A DNA stretch of 64,000 bases. It comes from DATMER01 sp963741305 (GTDB taxonomy: Bacteria > Acidobacteriota > Thermoanaerobaculia > Multivoradales > UBA5704). The DNA is taken from contig CAVUHL010000003.1 of assembly GCA_963741305.1 (NCBI GenBank), positions 7,936,001 to 8,000,000 of the forward strand. The letters are read 5' to 3'. Shown here piece after piece: positions 42,166 to 50,284 of the stretch. Under the pieces are notes generated by a model. The model was given only the letters and a program-made list of their open reading frames with translations, made no database searches and was not told where the DNA came from. Every line of letters begins with the position of its first letter. Position 1 is the first letter of the stretch. Both the position numbers and the translations under genes were made by a program.

Positions 42166-43664
42166 TCGTTCTCCGCTCTCGACGACTCATAAAGGGCTCG
42201 CTCCGGACCTTCGTCGAGCGCCCTGGCGAGGAAGGACTCGGCCCACCAGAAGATATCGTGCCGGCGGACCTCTTCGCGCAGGCTCCGCATCCTCCGGCCG
42301 CGGTCACCCTCCGTCATCCGCAGCGCCTTGTGGAGGGTGCGGGCGGTGGAGGTGGCATTGTGCGGGTTGACCAGCAGAGCTCCGGGGGCGAGCTGGACGG
42401 CCGCGCCCGCGAACTCGGAGAGTACCAGCGTCCCCTGCTCGTCGACCCGTGCCGCGCAGTACTCCTTGGCCACCAGGTTCATCCCCTCCCGCAGCGGCGT
42501 GATCAGGGCCACGTCCGCGGCGCGGTAGTGGGCCAGCAGCTCGTCCGGGGTCAGCGTGCGCTGCAGGAAGTGGATGGGGATCCATCCCGGCCGGCTGAAG
42601 CGGCCGTTGATCTCGCCCACCTGGCGCGCGATCTCACAACCCAGCTCCCGGTGGCGCGGCAGATCCTCGCGGCTCGGCACCACCACCTGGATCAGCGACA
42701 CCCGGTCGTGGTGCTCGGGACGGCGCGCAAGCAGCTCCGCGAACGCCTGGAGCTTCTCGGTGATCCCCTTGGAGCGGTCCAGGCGGTCGATCCCCAGGAT
42801 CAGGCTGCGGCCGCCGTGCAGCTCACGCAGGCGCGCCGCGGCCAACTCGATCTCGGGCGAGGCGGCCCGCTCCGCCACGTTGTGGAAGTCCACGCCGATG
42901 GGGAAGGCATCCGCCTTGATGTCCTTGCTCACGCCTAGCGCATTCGCGCAGTCCAGGAAGTTCTGCAGATCGCGCGGGGTCTGGAACCCGAGCTGGTCGT
43001 AGGCCAGGAGCCCGCGCAGTAGCCGCTCCCGCCAGGGGAGCTTGAGGAACAGGTCCGGCCCCGGGAAGGGGAGGTGGAGGAAGAAAGCGGTGCGGCAGGG
43101 GACGCGCAGGGTCCGCAGCTCGGCCGCCACGTTCATCAGCAGATGGTTGTGCACCCAGAGGAGATCGGAATCTCTCCCGGTCCTGGACATTGCCTTGGCC
43201 GCGGCGCGTGCGAACTTCCGGTTCACCCGCCGGTAGGCCTGCCAGGCCGCGGGATCGAACCGGCACTCCAGGGGCTGCTCGTGGAACAGCGGCCAGATGA
43301 TCCCGGCGCCGAAGCCGTCGTAGGCCCCGTGCACGTCCCGGGCGCTGAGGGAGACGGGCCGCATCGACGAGCCACCGGCCTGAATGGCGCCCGCCAGGAT
43401 CTGCGGGTCCGGGGCGACCTCCTCGGCCACTCCCGGCCAGCCGATCCAGACGCCGCGGCGCTCCCGCAGCACCGGATTGAGTGCCGCGACCAGAGACCCA
43501 TGCGCGCGGTCGGCCCTCCAGCCTCCACCCCCCTCGCAGGTGAGTTGGATCGGAAGCCGGTCGGAAACGACCAGCACCCGGCGCTGCGCGAGCGGTATCG
43601 GCGGCAGCGGGAGCATCTCCGGCAGCCTCTGCGCGGGAGCGTTGTAGATGGATACCTTGTTCAT
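42162..43664 (-). CDS. otsA: Trehalose-6-phosphate synthase (GT20)
   Basis: OtsA makes trehalose 6-phosphate from UDP- or GDP-glucose and glucose 6-phosphate for osmotic and desiccation protection. Family features in the 500 residues are VVSDRLPIQ, GAGIIWPLFHEQP, WVHNHLLMNVAAEL, FFLHLPFPGPDLF, FPIGVDFHNV, LGIDRLDRSKGI and ALITPLREGMNLVAKEY. No phosphatase domain is attached and no otsB adjoins it. The ATG at 43664 is chosen because a sigma-54-type promoter ends about 30 bases upstream; the frame is open further upstream through that promoter. It heads the operon otsA-kinase-regulator. Confidence 0.88.
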   Translation of the reverse strand: MNKVSIYNAPAQRLPEMLPLPPIPLAQRRVLVVSDRLPIQLTCEGGGGWRADRAHGSLVAALNPVLRERRGVWIGWPGVAEEVAPDPQILAGAIQAGGSSMRPVSLSARDVHGAYDGFGAGIIWPLFHEQPLECRFDPAAWQAYRRVNRKFARAAAKAMSRTGRDSDLLWVHNHLLMNVAAELRTLRVPCRTAFFLHLPFPGPDLFLKLPWRERLLRGLLAYDQLGFQTPRDLQNFLDCANALGVSKDIKADAFPIGVDFHNVAERAASPEIELAAARLRELHGGRSLILGIDRLDRSKGITEKLQAFAELLARRPEHHDRVSLIQVVVPSREDLPRHRELGCEIARQVGEINGRFSRPGWIPIHFLQRTLTPDELLAHYRAADVALITPLREGMNLVAKEYCAARVDEQGTLVLSEFAGAAVQLAPGALLVNPHNATSTARTLHKALRMTEGDRGRRMRSLREEVRRHDIFWWAESFLARALDEGPERALYESSRAENE

Positions 43665-43695
43665 GAGAACGGCTCTTTCGGACCCCTCCCCCATG

Positions 43696-43711
43696 TGCAG
43701 GGTGCATGCCA
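43696..43711 (-). promoter_or_regulatory. Sigma-54-type promoter for the otsA operon
   Basis: On the minus strand TGGCAT-GCACC-CTGCA has the GG-N10-GC spacing and two mismatches to TGGCAC-N5-TTGCA. It shares the CTGC -12 half with the promoter at 39676. If active, the NtrC-type regulator would control its own operon. Confidence 0.5.
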
Positions 43712-43827
43712 CTCCCGTGCCGCCCCGGGCACGCGGGATGCAAAGCGTTTGGGCACGCAAGGCGGATCGCATGGGGATGAACACCCGCCTGTAGTTCTTA
43801 CACCTGGACCGACTCACACAGGCAAGG

Positions 43828-44934
43828 ATGACCATGCCAGCAGCAACTCTGGAAGAAACCATCGACAGCGGCCTCACCATCGCCGTCTACGTAGACCCGG
43901 AGGAGAGCGCCAAGGCCGCCGGCCTGCGCTACGTCTCGGACGACATGCCGGGCATCCGGCGCCGCAAGCGGGGCAAGGGGTTCACCTTCCTCGACGCCAA
44001 GGGGAGCACGGTGAGCGACGCCCGGACGCTGGAGCGCATCCGCAAGCTCGCCATCCCCCCGGCCTGGACCGACGTCTGGATCTGCCCGGCCGCCAACGGC
44101 CACCTGCAGGCGACCGGCCGGGACGCCCGCGGCCGCAAGCAGTACCGTTATCACGCGGATTGGAGGAACGTCCGCGACGAGACCAAGTTCGGCCGGATGA
44201 TCGCCTTCGGCGAGGCTCTGCCGAAGATCCGCGAGCGGATGGAGCAGGATCTGTCTCTGCGCGGGTTGCCGCGCGAGAAGGTGGTGGCCACGGTCGTGCG
44301 CCTCCTCGAATCCACCCTGATCCGGGTCGGAAACCGGGAGTACGCCCGCCAGAACGGCTCGTTCGGCCTCACCACCCTGCGCGACGGCCACGTGGACATC
44401 GAGGGCTCCAAGCTGCGCTTCGAGTTCCGGGGCAAGAGCGGCAAGGACCATTCGGTCGAGTTCCAGGACCGGCGGGTGGCGCGCATCGTCAAGCAGTGCC
44501 GCGACCTGCCCGGCCAGACGCTCTTCCAGTACCTCGACGAGGCCGGGGAGCGCCAGAAGATCACCTCGGAGGACGTCAACGCCTGGCTCAAGGAGACGAC
44601 CGGCGAGGACTTCACGGCCAAGGACTTCCGCACCTGGGGAGGCACGGTGCTGGCCCTCTCCGCCCTGCTGGAGGTGGGGATGTGCGAGTCCGAGAAGGAG
44701 GCCAGCAAGGCCGTCGTCGAGACGGTCAAGCGGGTGTCCCAGGATCTCGGCAACCGGCCGGCCATCTGCCGCAAGTACTACATCCACCCCGTGGTGATCG
44801 ACACCTTCGTGGAAGGGAAGCTGGAGGAGGCTTTGGAGGAGGTCGTCGAGGAGTCGCCTGACGGAGATGAGGGGAACGGCTTAAGGAAGCTGGAGGCGCA
44901 GGTGCTTGGGCTGCTGCGGGGGAAGGGGAACTGA
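43828..44934 (+). CDS. DNA topoisomerase IB (poxvirus-like)
   Basis: A 368-residue type IB topoisomerase that relaxes supercoils through a 3'-phosphotyrosine. It has an N-terminal domain (GIRRRKRGKGFTFLDAKG) and a catalytic domain with RVGNREYARQNGSFGLTTL, FRGKSGKDH, FRTWGGTVLA and the nucleophile tyrosine in CRKYYIHPVVID (~328). The ATG at 43828 is used here; ATG 43834 has AAGG six bases upstream and may be the true start. It is divergent from otsA. Such enzymes in bacteria are often associated with stress-survival genes. Confidence 0.9.
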   Translation: MTMPAATLEETIDSGLTIAVYVDPEESAKAAGLRYVSDDMPGIRRRKRGKGFTFLDAKGSTVSDARTLERIRKLAIPPAWTDVWICPAANGHLQATGRDARGRKQYRYHADWRNVRDETKFGRMIAFGEALPKIRERMEQDLSLRGLPREKVVATVVRLLESTLIRVGNREYARQNGSFGLTTLRDGHVDIEGSKLRFEFRGKSGKDHSVEFQDRRVARIVKQCRDLPGQTLFQYLDEAGERQKITSEDVNAWLKETTGEDFTAKDFRTWGGTVLALSALLEVGMCESEKEASKAVVETVKRVSQDLGNRPAICRKYYIHPVVIDTFVEGKLEEALEEVVEESPDGDEGNGLRKLEAQVLGLLRGKGN

Positions 44935-44935
44935 A

Positions 44936-45068
44936 CCTCACCCCCTGTCCCCCTCTCCCGTGGGGGAGAGGGGGGCGGTAGCTGAAATTACCGTGGCTTG
45001 CGTTCGGGCAAGAATGCCTCAGAAACGTTCCCCCTCTCCCTCTCGGGAGAGGGGGACAGGGGGTGAGG
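44936..45068. mobile_element. Palindromic CCCTCACCCC element, 133 bp
   Basis: The left end 44936-44975 (CCTCACCCCCTGTCCCCCTC...) and the right end 45031-45068 (...GGGGGACAGGGGGTGAGG) are inverted copies flanking ~55 bases. It is a shorter relative of the elements at 26666 and 28251, with a different core. It lies between convergent genes and could terminate both. Confidence 0.75.
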
Positions 45069-45076
45069 TCTCTTTC

Positions 45077-45913
45077 CTACCGCGCCGCGCCCGCCTTGCC
45101 GTTCAGGATGCCGTTGAGCCGCGTCTCGGGCGACTCCCAGTCGCTGCGGCTGATCCGGCCCACTTCCTTGCCGTCCACGAAGACGATCCCGGTGGGCACG
45201 CCGTCCACCCTGTACTTCTTGGCCTCGGGGTCGTTCGCGAACCGCTCCGGCAGGCCGTAGTACTCGAACTGGATCGGGGCGCCCTTGAGCTCGTCCTCGA
45301 CCCGCAGCAGGTAGGGCAGGTGCTCCTGGCAGTGCGGGCACCAGGAGCCGAAGAAGACCTTCACCTTGACCGGCTTGGCCCTCTTCTTGAGCGCCGCCAC
45401 GATCTGGGCGTTCGGCTTGTAGCCGCGGGCGCCCACCACGTACTCGGGGCTGTGGTTCTTGAGCGCCGGCGCCTTCCGGAGACCGAGGAGCGGCGGGTTG
45501 GGGCCGAGGCTCCCCTGGCGCCCATCCGCGGCGAAGACCACCCGGTTGCCTTCGATCTTGAACTGGCCCTGCGGCTTCGGGTCGGCGTCCGCGGCCAGGC
45601 CGACGGTGCCGTCCTGCTGCCGGATGACCTTGCCCGGGGGCACCGTCTCCACCTTCATGCTGCCCGCGGTGAGCAGCACCGCCGACGGCAGCGCCGGCGA
45701 GAGGATCAGGTAAGCCGGCAGGTTTTCGTTCTGGTAGACCTCGTAGGCCGGTGCCGGCTTGCCGTTGACCATCAGCAGGAACTTGCCCGTGCGGGCGAAG
45801 TCCTTGAGGACGGCGTCGACCGCCGGCTGCGGCGGTTGAGCCTGGGCCGGAGGGGCCAGAACAGGCAGGGCCAGAGTGAGGAGGAGCAGTCCGGGGAAGA
45901 TTCGATGCTTCAT
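45077..45913 (-). CDS. Secreted thioredoxin-fold protein
   Basis: The signal peptide (1-25, ending PAQAQ) directs export. Residues ~180-278 form a thioredoxin-like domain with the active site FFGSWCPHCQEHLPYL (CPHC, ~190) and the cis-Pro region RVDGVPTGIVFVDG. The CPHC motif is that of DsbA-like oxidants. The N-terminal 170 residues have no recognised domain. It follows the MauE-like gene by 15 bases, so the pair may form a periplasmic thiol-redox relay. Confidence 0.82.
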   Translation of the reverse strand: MKHRIFPGLLLLTLALPVLAPPAQAQPPQPAVDAVLKDFARTGKFLLMVNGKPAPAYEVYQNENLPAYLILSPALPSAVLLTAGSMKVETVPPGKVIRQQDGTVGLAADADPKPQGQFKIEGNRVVFAADGRQGSLGPNPPLLGLRKAPALKNHSPEYVVGARGYKPNAQIVAALKKRAKPVKVKVFFGSWCPHCQEHLPYLLRVEDELKGAPIQFEYYGLPERFANDPEAKKYRVDGVPTGIVFVDGKEVGRISRSDWESPETRLNGILNGKAGAAR

Positions 45914-45928
45914 CGCGAATGCCTCTTG

Positions 45929-46894
45929 TCAGCTCGCCGGGGGCAGCCCCGCGAAGGTCTCGGTCACCCGCCCGTCCTCGACCCGGAACGACCGGGGGAG
46001 GCGGCGGTAGAGGGGGCGCAGCAGCGGCTCCGGGGTCTCGACGACCTGGAACTTCGGTCCGAAACGCCAGAAGAACGCCTGGTGCTGTTCAGAGGGGGAG
46101 GCGCTCAGCATCCACACGTCCCCTCCCTCGTCCTTGATCTTGTTGAGCCCGGCCACTGCCTCGCCGAGCGCCGGGTCTTCGAGGTCGGCCAGATCGGCGA
46201 GCACCACCAGATGCTTGCCCTGCCTCAGCTCGGGCGCGACCGTGTCCAGGCAGACGGCGTCGTCCGTGGCACCCGCGCAGATCTCCTCGACTTCAACGCC
46301 GGGGCTCAGGCGGGTCGCGAGGTTGTCCAGGGGCAGATCCGGTGCTTTCCAGGCGAACACCGCGACCGCGATCGTAGCGGCGGCGACCAGGGCCGCGCGG
46401 AGTTTCGGGAAGCCGGAGGAACGCTCCCTGCCCACAAAGGACAGGAGCAGGGCGGGCACGAGCAGGAGCGTGTCCTGCCAGAAGGCCTGGGCGGGCGTGC
46501 GCTGCACCAGGTTGCCAAAGCAGCCGCAGGACTCGGCCTCGCGCAGACCGTGCGCGCTCATCCACCAGGCGCGGCCGGTGAGGAAGACGAAGAAGGCGAC
46601 GAGCAGGGCCGCCGGCACCAGCACCCAGAGGCGCCGGACGCCGAGCAGCAGGGCCAGGCCAAGCCCGGCTTCCAGGGCCAGGGCGATCAGCGCCACGACC
46701 TGGGCGGAGAGCAGGACGTCCAGTCCCTCGACCCGGATCTGTTCGGCGAAGGAGGCCGGATCGAGCGCCTTGGCCCAGACCGCGACCAGCAGCACGGCGC
46801 CCAGGAATACCCCGGCCGCCGTGCCCAGCCAGTACAGCCGGGGTCGAACCCTCCCTGAGGAGATGGTCGTGCCTGCGCTGATCGAATCCGTCAT
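45929..46894 (-). CDS. MauE/DoxX-type redox membrane protein
   Basis: The first half has four or five hydrophobic segments (about 20-42, 62-85, 88-110, 133-153 and 166-184). Between the third and fourth lies ESCGCFGNL, the CGCFG motif known from MauE-like and DoxX-like membrane proteins that handle disulfides or quinones. The C-terminal ~140 residues are soluble, probably periplasmic, with two further cysteines (EEICAG, DAVCLD) and a thioredoxin-like layout without CxxC. It lies directly upstream of the thioredoxin-fold gene on the same strand, supporting a joint redox role. Confidence 0.75.
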   Translation of the reverse strand: MTDSISAGTTISSGRVRPRLYWLGTAAGVFLGAVLLVAVWAKALDPASFAEQIRVEGLDVLLSAQVVALIALALEAGLGLALLLGVRRLWVLVPAALLVAFFVFLTGRAWWMSAHGLREAESCGCFGNLVQRTPAQAFWQDTLLLVPALLLSFVGRERSSGFPKLRAALVAAATIAVAVFAWKAPDLPLDNLATRLSPGVEVEEICAGATDDAVCLDTVAPELRQGKHLVVLADLADLEDPALGEAVAGLNKIKDEGGDVWMLSASPSEQHQAFFWRFGPKFQVVETPEPLLRPLYRRLPRSFRVEDGRVTETFAGLPPAS

Positions 46895-46930
46895 CGAATA
46901 GTCGTCCTAGTGCCGCCTCGTCGCTTTCCC

Positions 46931-47009
46931 TGTAGGGGCAACCCTTGTGGTTGCCCTCCGGCCGCCACGACCGCCCTCCGGAAGGGCACCCACAAGGGGT
47001 GCCCCTACA
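46931..47009. repeat. TGTAGGGGC-ended palindrome, 79 bp
   Basis: TGTAGGGGCAACCCTTGTGG at the left end and CCACAAGGGGTGCCCCTACA at the right end are inverted, with a 39-base centre that includes a second GCCCTCCGG/CCGGAAGGGC pair. It is related to 38849-38906 and 14370-14441 and occupies much of the gap upstream of the MauE-like gene. Confidence 0.8.
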
Positions 47010-47080
47010 GGGGGTTGACCCATATTGACAGGCCACTGGCCGCCGCTGCAAACCGAGAACAAGGGCCACCGCTGGAAAAT

Positions 47081-49918
47081 TCACGCCTTGCGGCGCAGGC
47101 GCTCCCCGGTCTCCTGCGGCCACTTGAGGTGGCGGCGCAGCTCCTCGGCCGTGGGGCTGTCGACCTGGTCGAGGAACGGCTCGAGGGGACCGGAGTAGAG
47201 GACTTCGCCGCCATGGATACCGCCGCCGGGACCCATGTCCACGATCCAATCGGCACGGGAGATGAGGTCCGGGCTGTGCTCGACCACCACCACCCCGTCG
47301 CCGCGCTGCACCAGCCGCCGCAGCGTGTGGTAGAGCAGGTCGATGTCGGCCAGGTGAAGGCCGGTCGTCGGCTCGTCGAAGAGGAAGAGGCGCTTTCCAT
47401 CTGCGGCCGGCCTGTCGAGGAAGCTCGCGAGCTTGAGCCGCTGGGCCTCCCCTCCTGAAAGGGTCGAGGTCGACTGCCCCAGGCGAAGGTAGCCGAGGCC
47501 GACCTCGTTGAGCATGCGCAGGCGTTTGCAGAGCCGCTTCTGGTCCGCGAAGAACTCCAGGGCTGACTCGACCGTCAGCTCCAATGCCTCGGAAATGTTG
47601 CGGCCGTGGTAGCGCACGGCCAGCACCTCGGGGCGGAAGCGGTGCCCCTGGCAGGTCTCGCAGACCACGGTCACCGGCGCCATGAACTGCATGTCCACCT
47701 CGGTCACCCCGGTGCCCTCGCAGGTGGGGCAGCGCCCGCGCTCGATGTTGAACGAGAAGTGGGCCGGGGTGATCCCCCGCACCCGGGCGTCCGAAGTGCC
47801 GGCGAAGAGCTTGCGGATCTCGTCGTAGGCCTTGATGTAGGTGATCGGGTTGGAGCGGGTGGACCGGCCCAGCGGGCGCTGGTCCACCAGGGTCACATCC
47901 TCCAGCGCTTCGAGGCCGGTCAGCGAGCCGACCTCGCCGGGGTCCACGTCTACTACTCCGCGTGCCCGTTGATAAGTGCCGTAGAGCACGTTCTCGATCA
48001 GGGTCGACTTGCCCGAGCCCGAGACGCCGGTCACCGCGACCATGGCGCCCAGGGGCAGGTCGACGTTCACATCCTTGAGGTTGTGCGCCCGGGCACCGCG
48101 GATCGACACGCGCGGCAGGTTGGAGATCTCCTCGGCGAGGGTCTCCCAGCCCTGCTCGCGGCGGAAGCGGGCCACGTGCCGCCGGGCCGGAGTCGAGGGC
48201 CGTTCCCGCAGGTAGCGGCCGGTGAGGGATTCCTCGCTCGCCAGGATCACGGAGAGCGGCCCCTCGGCCACGACATGGCCCCCGTGCTCGCCGGCCGCCG
48301 GGCCGAGGTCAATCACGTGGTCGGCCCCCTTGATCAGCGTGCGGTCGTGTTCCACGACCAGGACGGTGTTGCCCCGCCGCGCCAGGTCCCGGAGCAGCTC
48401 GAGCAGCCGCTCGCTGTCTTGAGGGTGCAGCCCGATGGTCGGCTCGTCGAGCACGTAGAGGGTGCTGGTCAGGCCGGAGCCGAGGGCCGCCGCGAGGTGG
48501 ATGCGCTGGGTCTCGCCTCCCGAGAGGGTGCGCGCCTGCCGGTCGAGCGTCAGGTAGTCGAGCCCCACCCGGTGGAGGACTTCGATGCGCTCGGCGATCT
48601 CGTCGAGCAGGTGGCCGGCCACGTCGCGCTGGCGCGGCGACCAGCGCCGCTCCCGCAGCCAGGAGCGGAGCTGCTCGATGCTCATGGCCATCAGGTCCGG
48701 GAGGTTCTTCCCCTCCAGGCGCACGGCCACGGCCTCGGGCCTCAGACGGGCACCGCCGCAGTCCGGGCAGGGGTTGTAGGAGCGGTAGCGGGCGAGCAGC
48801 ACGCGCACGTGGACTTTGTAGGTGCGCGCCTCCAGCCACTTGAAGAACTCTTCCAGGTTGGTCTGCTTCCCCTGGCCCGACCAGACCCACTCGCGGTCCT
48901 CTTCGGACAGCTCGCCCCAGGGGCGGTCGAGCGGGATACCGCGTTTGCGCGCCGCCTTGAGCAGCTCGCCGTAGAGCTCCTCGTAGGCGGGCGTGTTCCA
49001 GGGCGCGATGGGCCGGTCGGACAGGCTCCGCTTCGGATCGGGGATCACGCGCGCCTTGTCGACGCCGATCACCCGGCCGAAGCCCTGGCAGGTCGGACAG
49101 GCGCCGAGCGGGGAGTTGAAGGAGAACAGCGCCGGGGTCGGCCGCCGCACCACCTCGCCGCAGACCCCGCAGGAGAGCTCCTTGCTGTACAACCTTATCC
49201 CGGCGCTCCCCCGGGCCTCTACCTTTCCCCCGGCCATCTGGAAGCCCTGCTCGACCGTGTCGAGGATGCGCGCCATGGCATCCTCCCGGGCCGGAAAGCG
49301 TCCCAGGACGAGAGGCAGGGGATCGAGCTTCGCAGGCCAGCGCTCGCCGGGCTCCATGCGGACGACCTCTTCCCCCTGAAGCCGCCGCTGAAAGCCCTGG
49401 CGGATCAGCTCGCCGAGGGCGTCTTCCGCGCCTTTCTTGGGCCGCGGGATGCGCACCACGATGGTGAACGGATCGCCCGCGGCCCCTTCGGCGAGCTCGC
49501 GCGCGGCTTCTTCGGGGGTGTAGGCCCGTACCGGGCCGTGACCGTTGGGGCATCCGACCTCGCCCAGGTGGGTGAAGAGGAGGCGCAGGACGTCCATGGC
49601 CTCGGTGATGGTGCCCACGGTCGAGCGGGCATTGCGCACCGCGTTCTTGGCTTCGAGGGCCACGGCCGGGAGGATGTTGTCGATCGAATCCACCGGCGGG
49701 CGCTCCATCTGATCGAGGAACTGCCGGGCGTAGGTGGACATGGACTCCACGAAGCGGCGCTGCCCCTCGGCGAAGATGGTGTCGAAAGCGAGAGAAGACT
49801 TGCCGGCGCCGGACGGGCCGGTGACCACGGTGACCGCCTGGTGCGGCACATGGCAGTCGATCCCCTTGAGATTGTGCGTGCGCGCCCGCTTGACGATGAT
49901 GGAAGGCGTGTTGGACAT
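47081..49918 (-). CDS. uvrA: UvrA-family excinuclease ATPase
   Basis: The damage-sensing ABC ATPase of nucleotide excision repair, 945 residues. It has two Walker A motifs (VTGPSGAGKSSLAFDT ~33 and VTGVSGSGKSTLIENV ~640) and two ABC signatures (TLSGGETQRIHLA and TLSGGEAQRLKLA). Zinc-binding cysteine pairs are CGVCGE...CPTCQG, CPDCGG and CPTCEG...CETCQG. The N-terminal stretch ALEAKNAVRNARSTVGTITEAMD followed by CPNGHGPV differs from the usual UvrA (CPxCG expected), so this may be a divergent paralogue. A 21-bp array lies ~100 bases upstream of the start. Confidence 0.9.
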   Translation of the reverse strand: MSNTPSIIVKRARTHNLKGIDCHVPHQAVTVVTGPSGAGKSSLAFDTIFAEGQRRFVESMSTYARQFLDQMERPPVDSIDNILPAVALEAKNAVRNARSTVGTITEAMDVLRLLFTHLGEVGCPNGHGPVRAYTPEEAARELAEGAAGDPFTIVVRIPRPKKGAEDALGELIRQGFQRRLQGEEVVRMEPGERWPAKLDPLPLVLGRFPAREDAMARILDTVEQGFQMAGGKVEARGSAGIRLYSKELSCGVCGEVVRRPTPALFSFNSPLGACPTCQGFGRVIGVDKARVIPDPKRSLSDRPIAPWNTPAYEELYGELLKAARKRGIPLDRPWGELSEEDREWVWSGQGKQTNLEEFFKWLEARTYKVHVRVLLARYRSYNPCPDCGGARLRPEAVAVRLEGKNLPDLMAMSIEQLRSWLRERRWSPRQRDVAGHLLDEIAERIEVLHRVGLDYLTLDRQARTLSGGETQRIHLAAALGSGLTSTLYVLDEPTIGLHPQDSERLLELLRDLARRGNTVLVVEHDRTLIKGADHVIDLGPAAGEHGGHVVAEGPLSVILASEESLTGRYLRERPSTPARRHVARFRREQGWETLAEEISNLPRVSIRGARAHNLKDVNVDLPLGAMVAVTGVSGSGKSTLIENVLYGTYQRARGVVDVDPGEVGSLTGLEALEDVTLVDQRPLGRSTRSNPITYIKAYDEIRKLFAGTSDARVRGITPAHFSFNIERGRCPTCEGTGVTEVDMQFMAPVTVVCETCQGHRFRPEVLAVRYHGRNISEALELTVESALEFFADQKRLCKRLRMLNEVGLGYLRLGQSTSTLSGGEAQRLKLASFLDRPAADGKRLFLFDEPTTGLHLADIDLLYHTLRRLVQRGDGVVVVEHSPDLISRADWIVDMGPGGGIHGGEVLYSGPLEPFLDQVDSPTAEELRRHLKWPQETGERLRRKA

Positions 49919-50019
49919 CAGGGTATGGATACGGTTCCGAGCGCGCCGGAACAGGCGAGCCGGAGCCAGCCATCATACCCCAGTTGTTTGATCCCATTCT
50001 CTACCGGTCATGGACTTGC

Positions 50020-50284
50020 CTGTACATCGGCGCGATTGGGCTGTACAAAGGAGTGTCTGGGGAGCGGGGAGAAGTGACATCCTTGTACAGAGGAGTGAGT
50101 GCGCTGTACAGGGCGATGACTCCCCCGCGCCCGGGAGTGACTTCCGTGTACAGGGAAGTGATTGCGCTGTACAGGGAGATGACTCCTCTGTACAAGGAAG
50201 CGACTCCTCTGTACAGGGGGGTGAGTTTGCCGGACGGGGCAGCGGCTCCTCTGTACAAGGAGTCGGGTCGGCTGTACATGGGGG
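50020..50284. repeat. 21-bp period array 3, core CTGTACAG
   Basis: Thirteen consecutive units start every 21 bases from 50020, the last cut short at the PBP1 stop, with no indels. Ten of the thirteen carry TGTACA; three (third, sixth, eleventh) have lost it but keep length and phase. A typical unit begins CTGTACAGGGAAGTGACT. One frame reads as LYRGVTP-type heptads with conservative changes (Arg/Lys, Val/Met, Thr/Ser), but no start or ribosome-binding site supports a gene. It fills most of the 366-base gap between PBP1 and uvrA, both on the minus strand. Confidence 0.92.
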
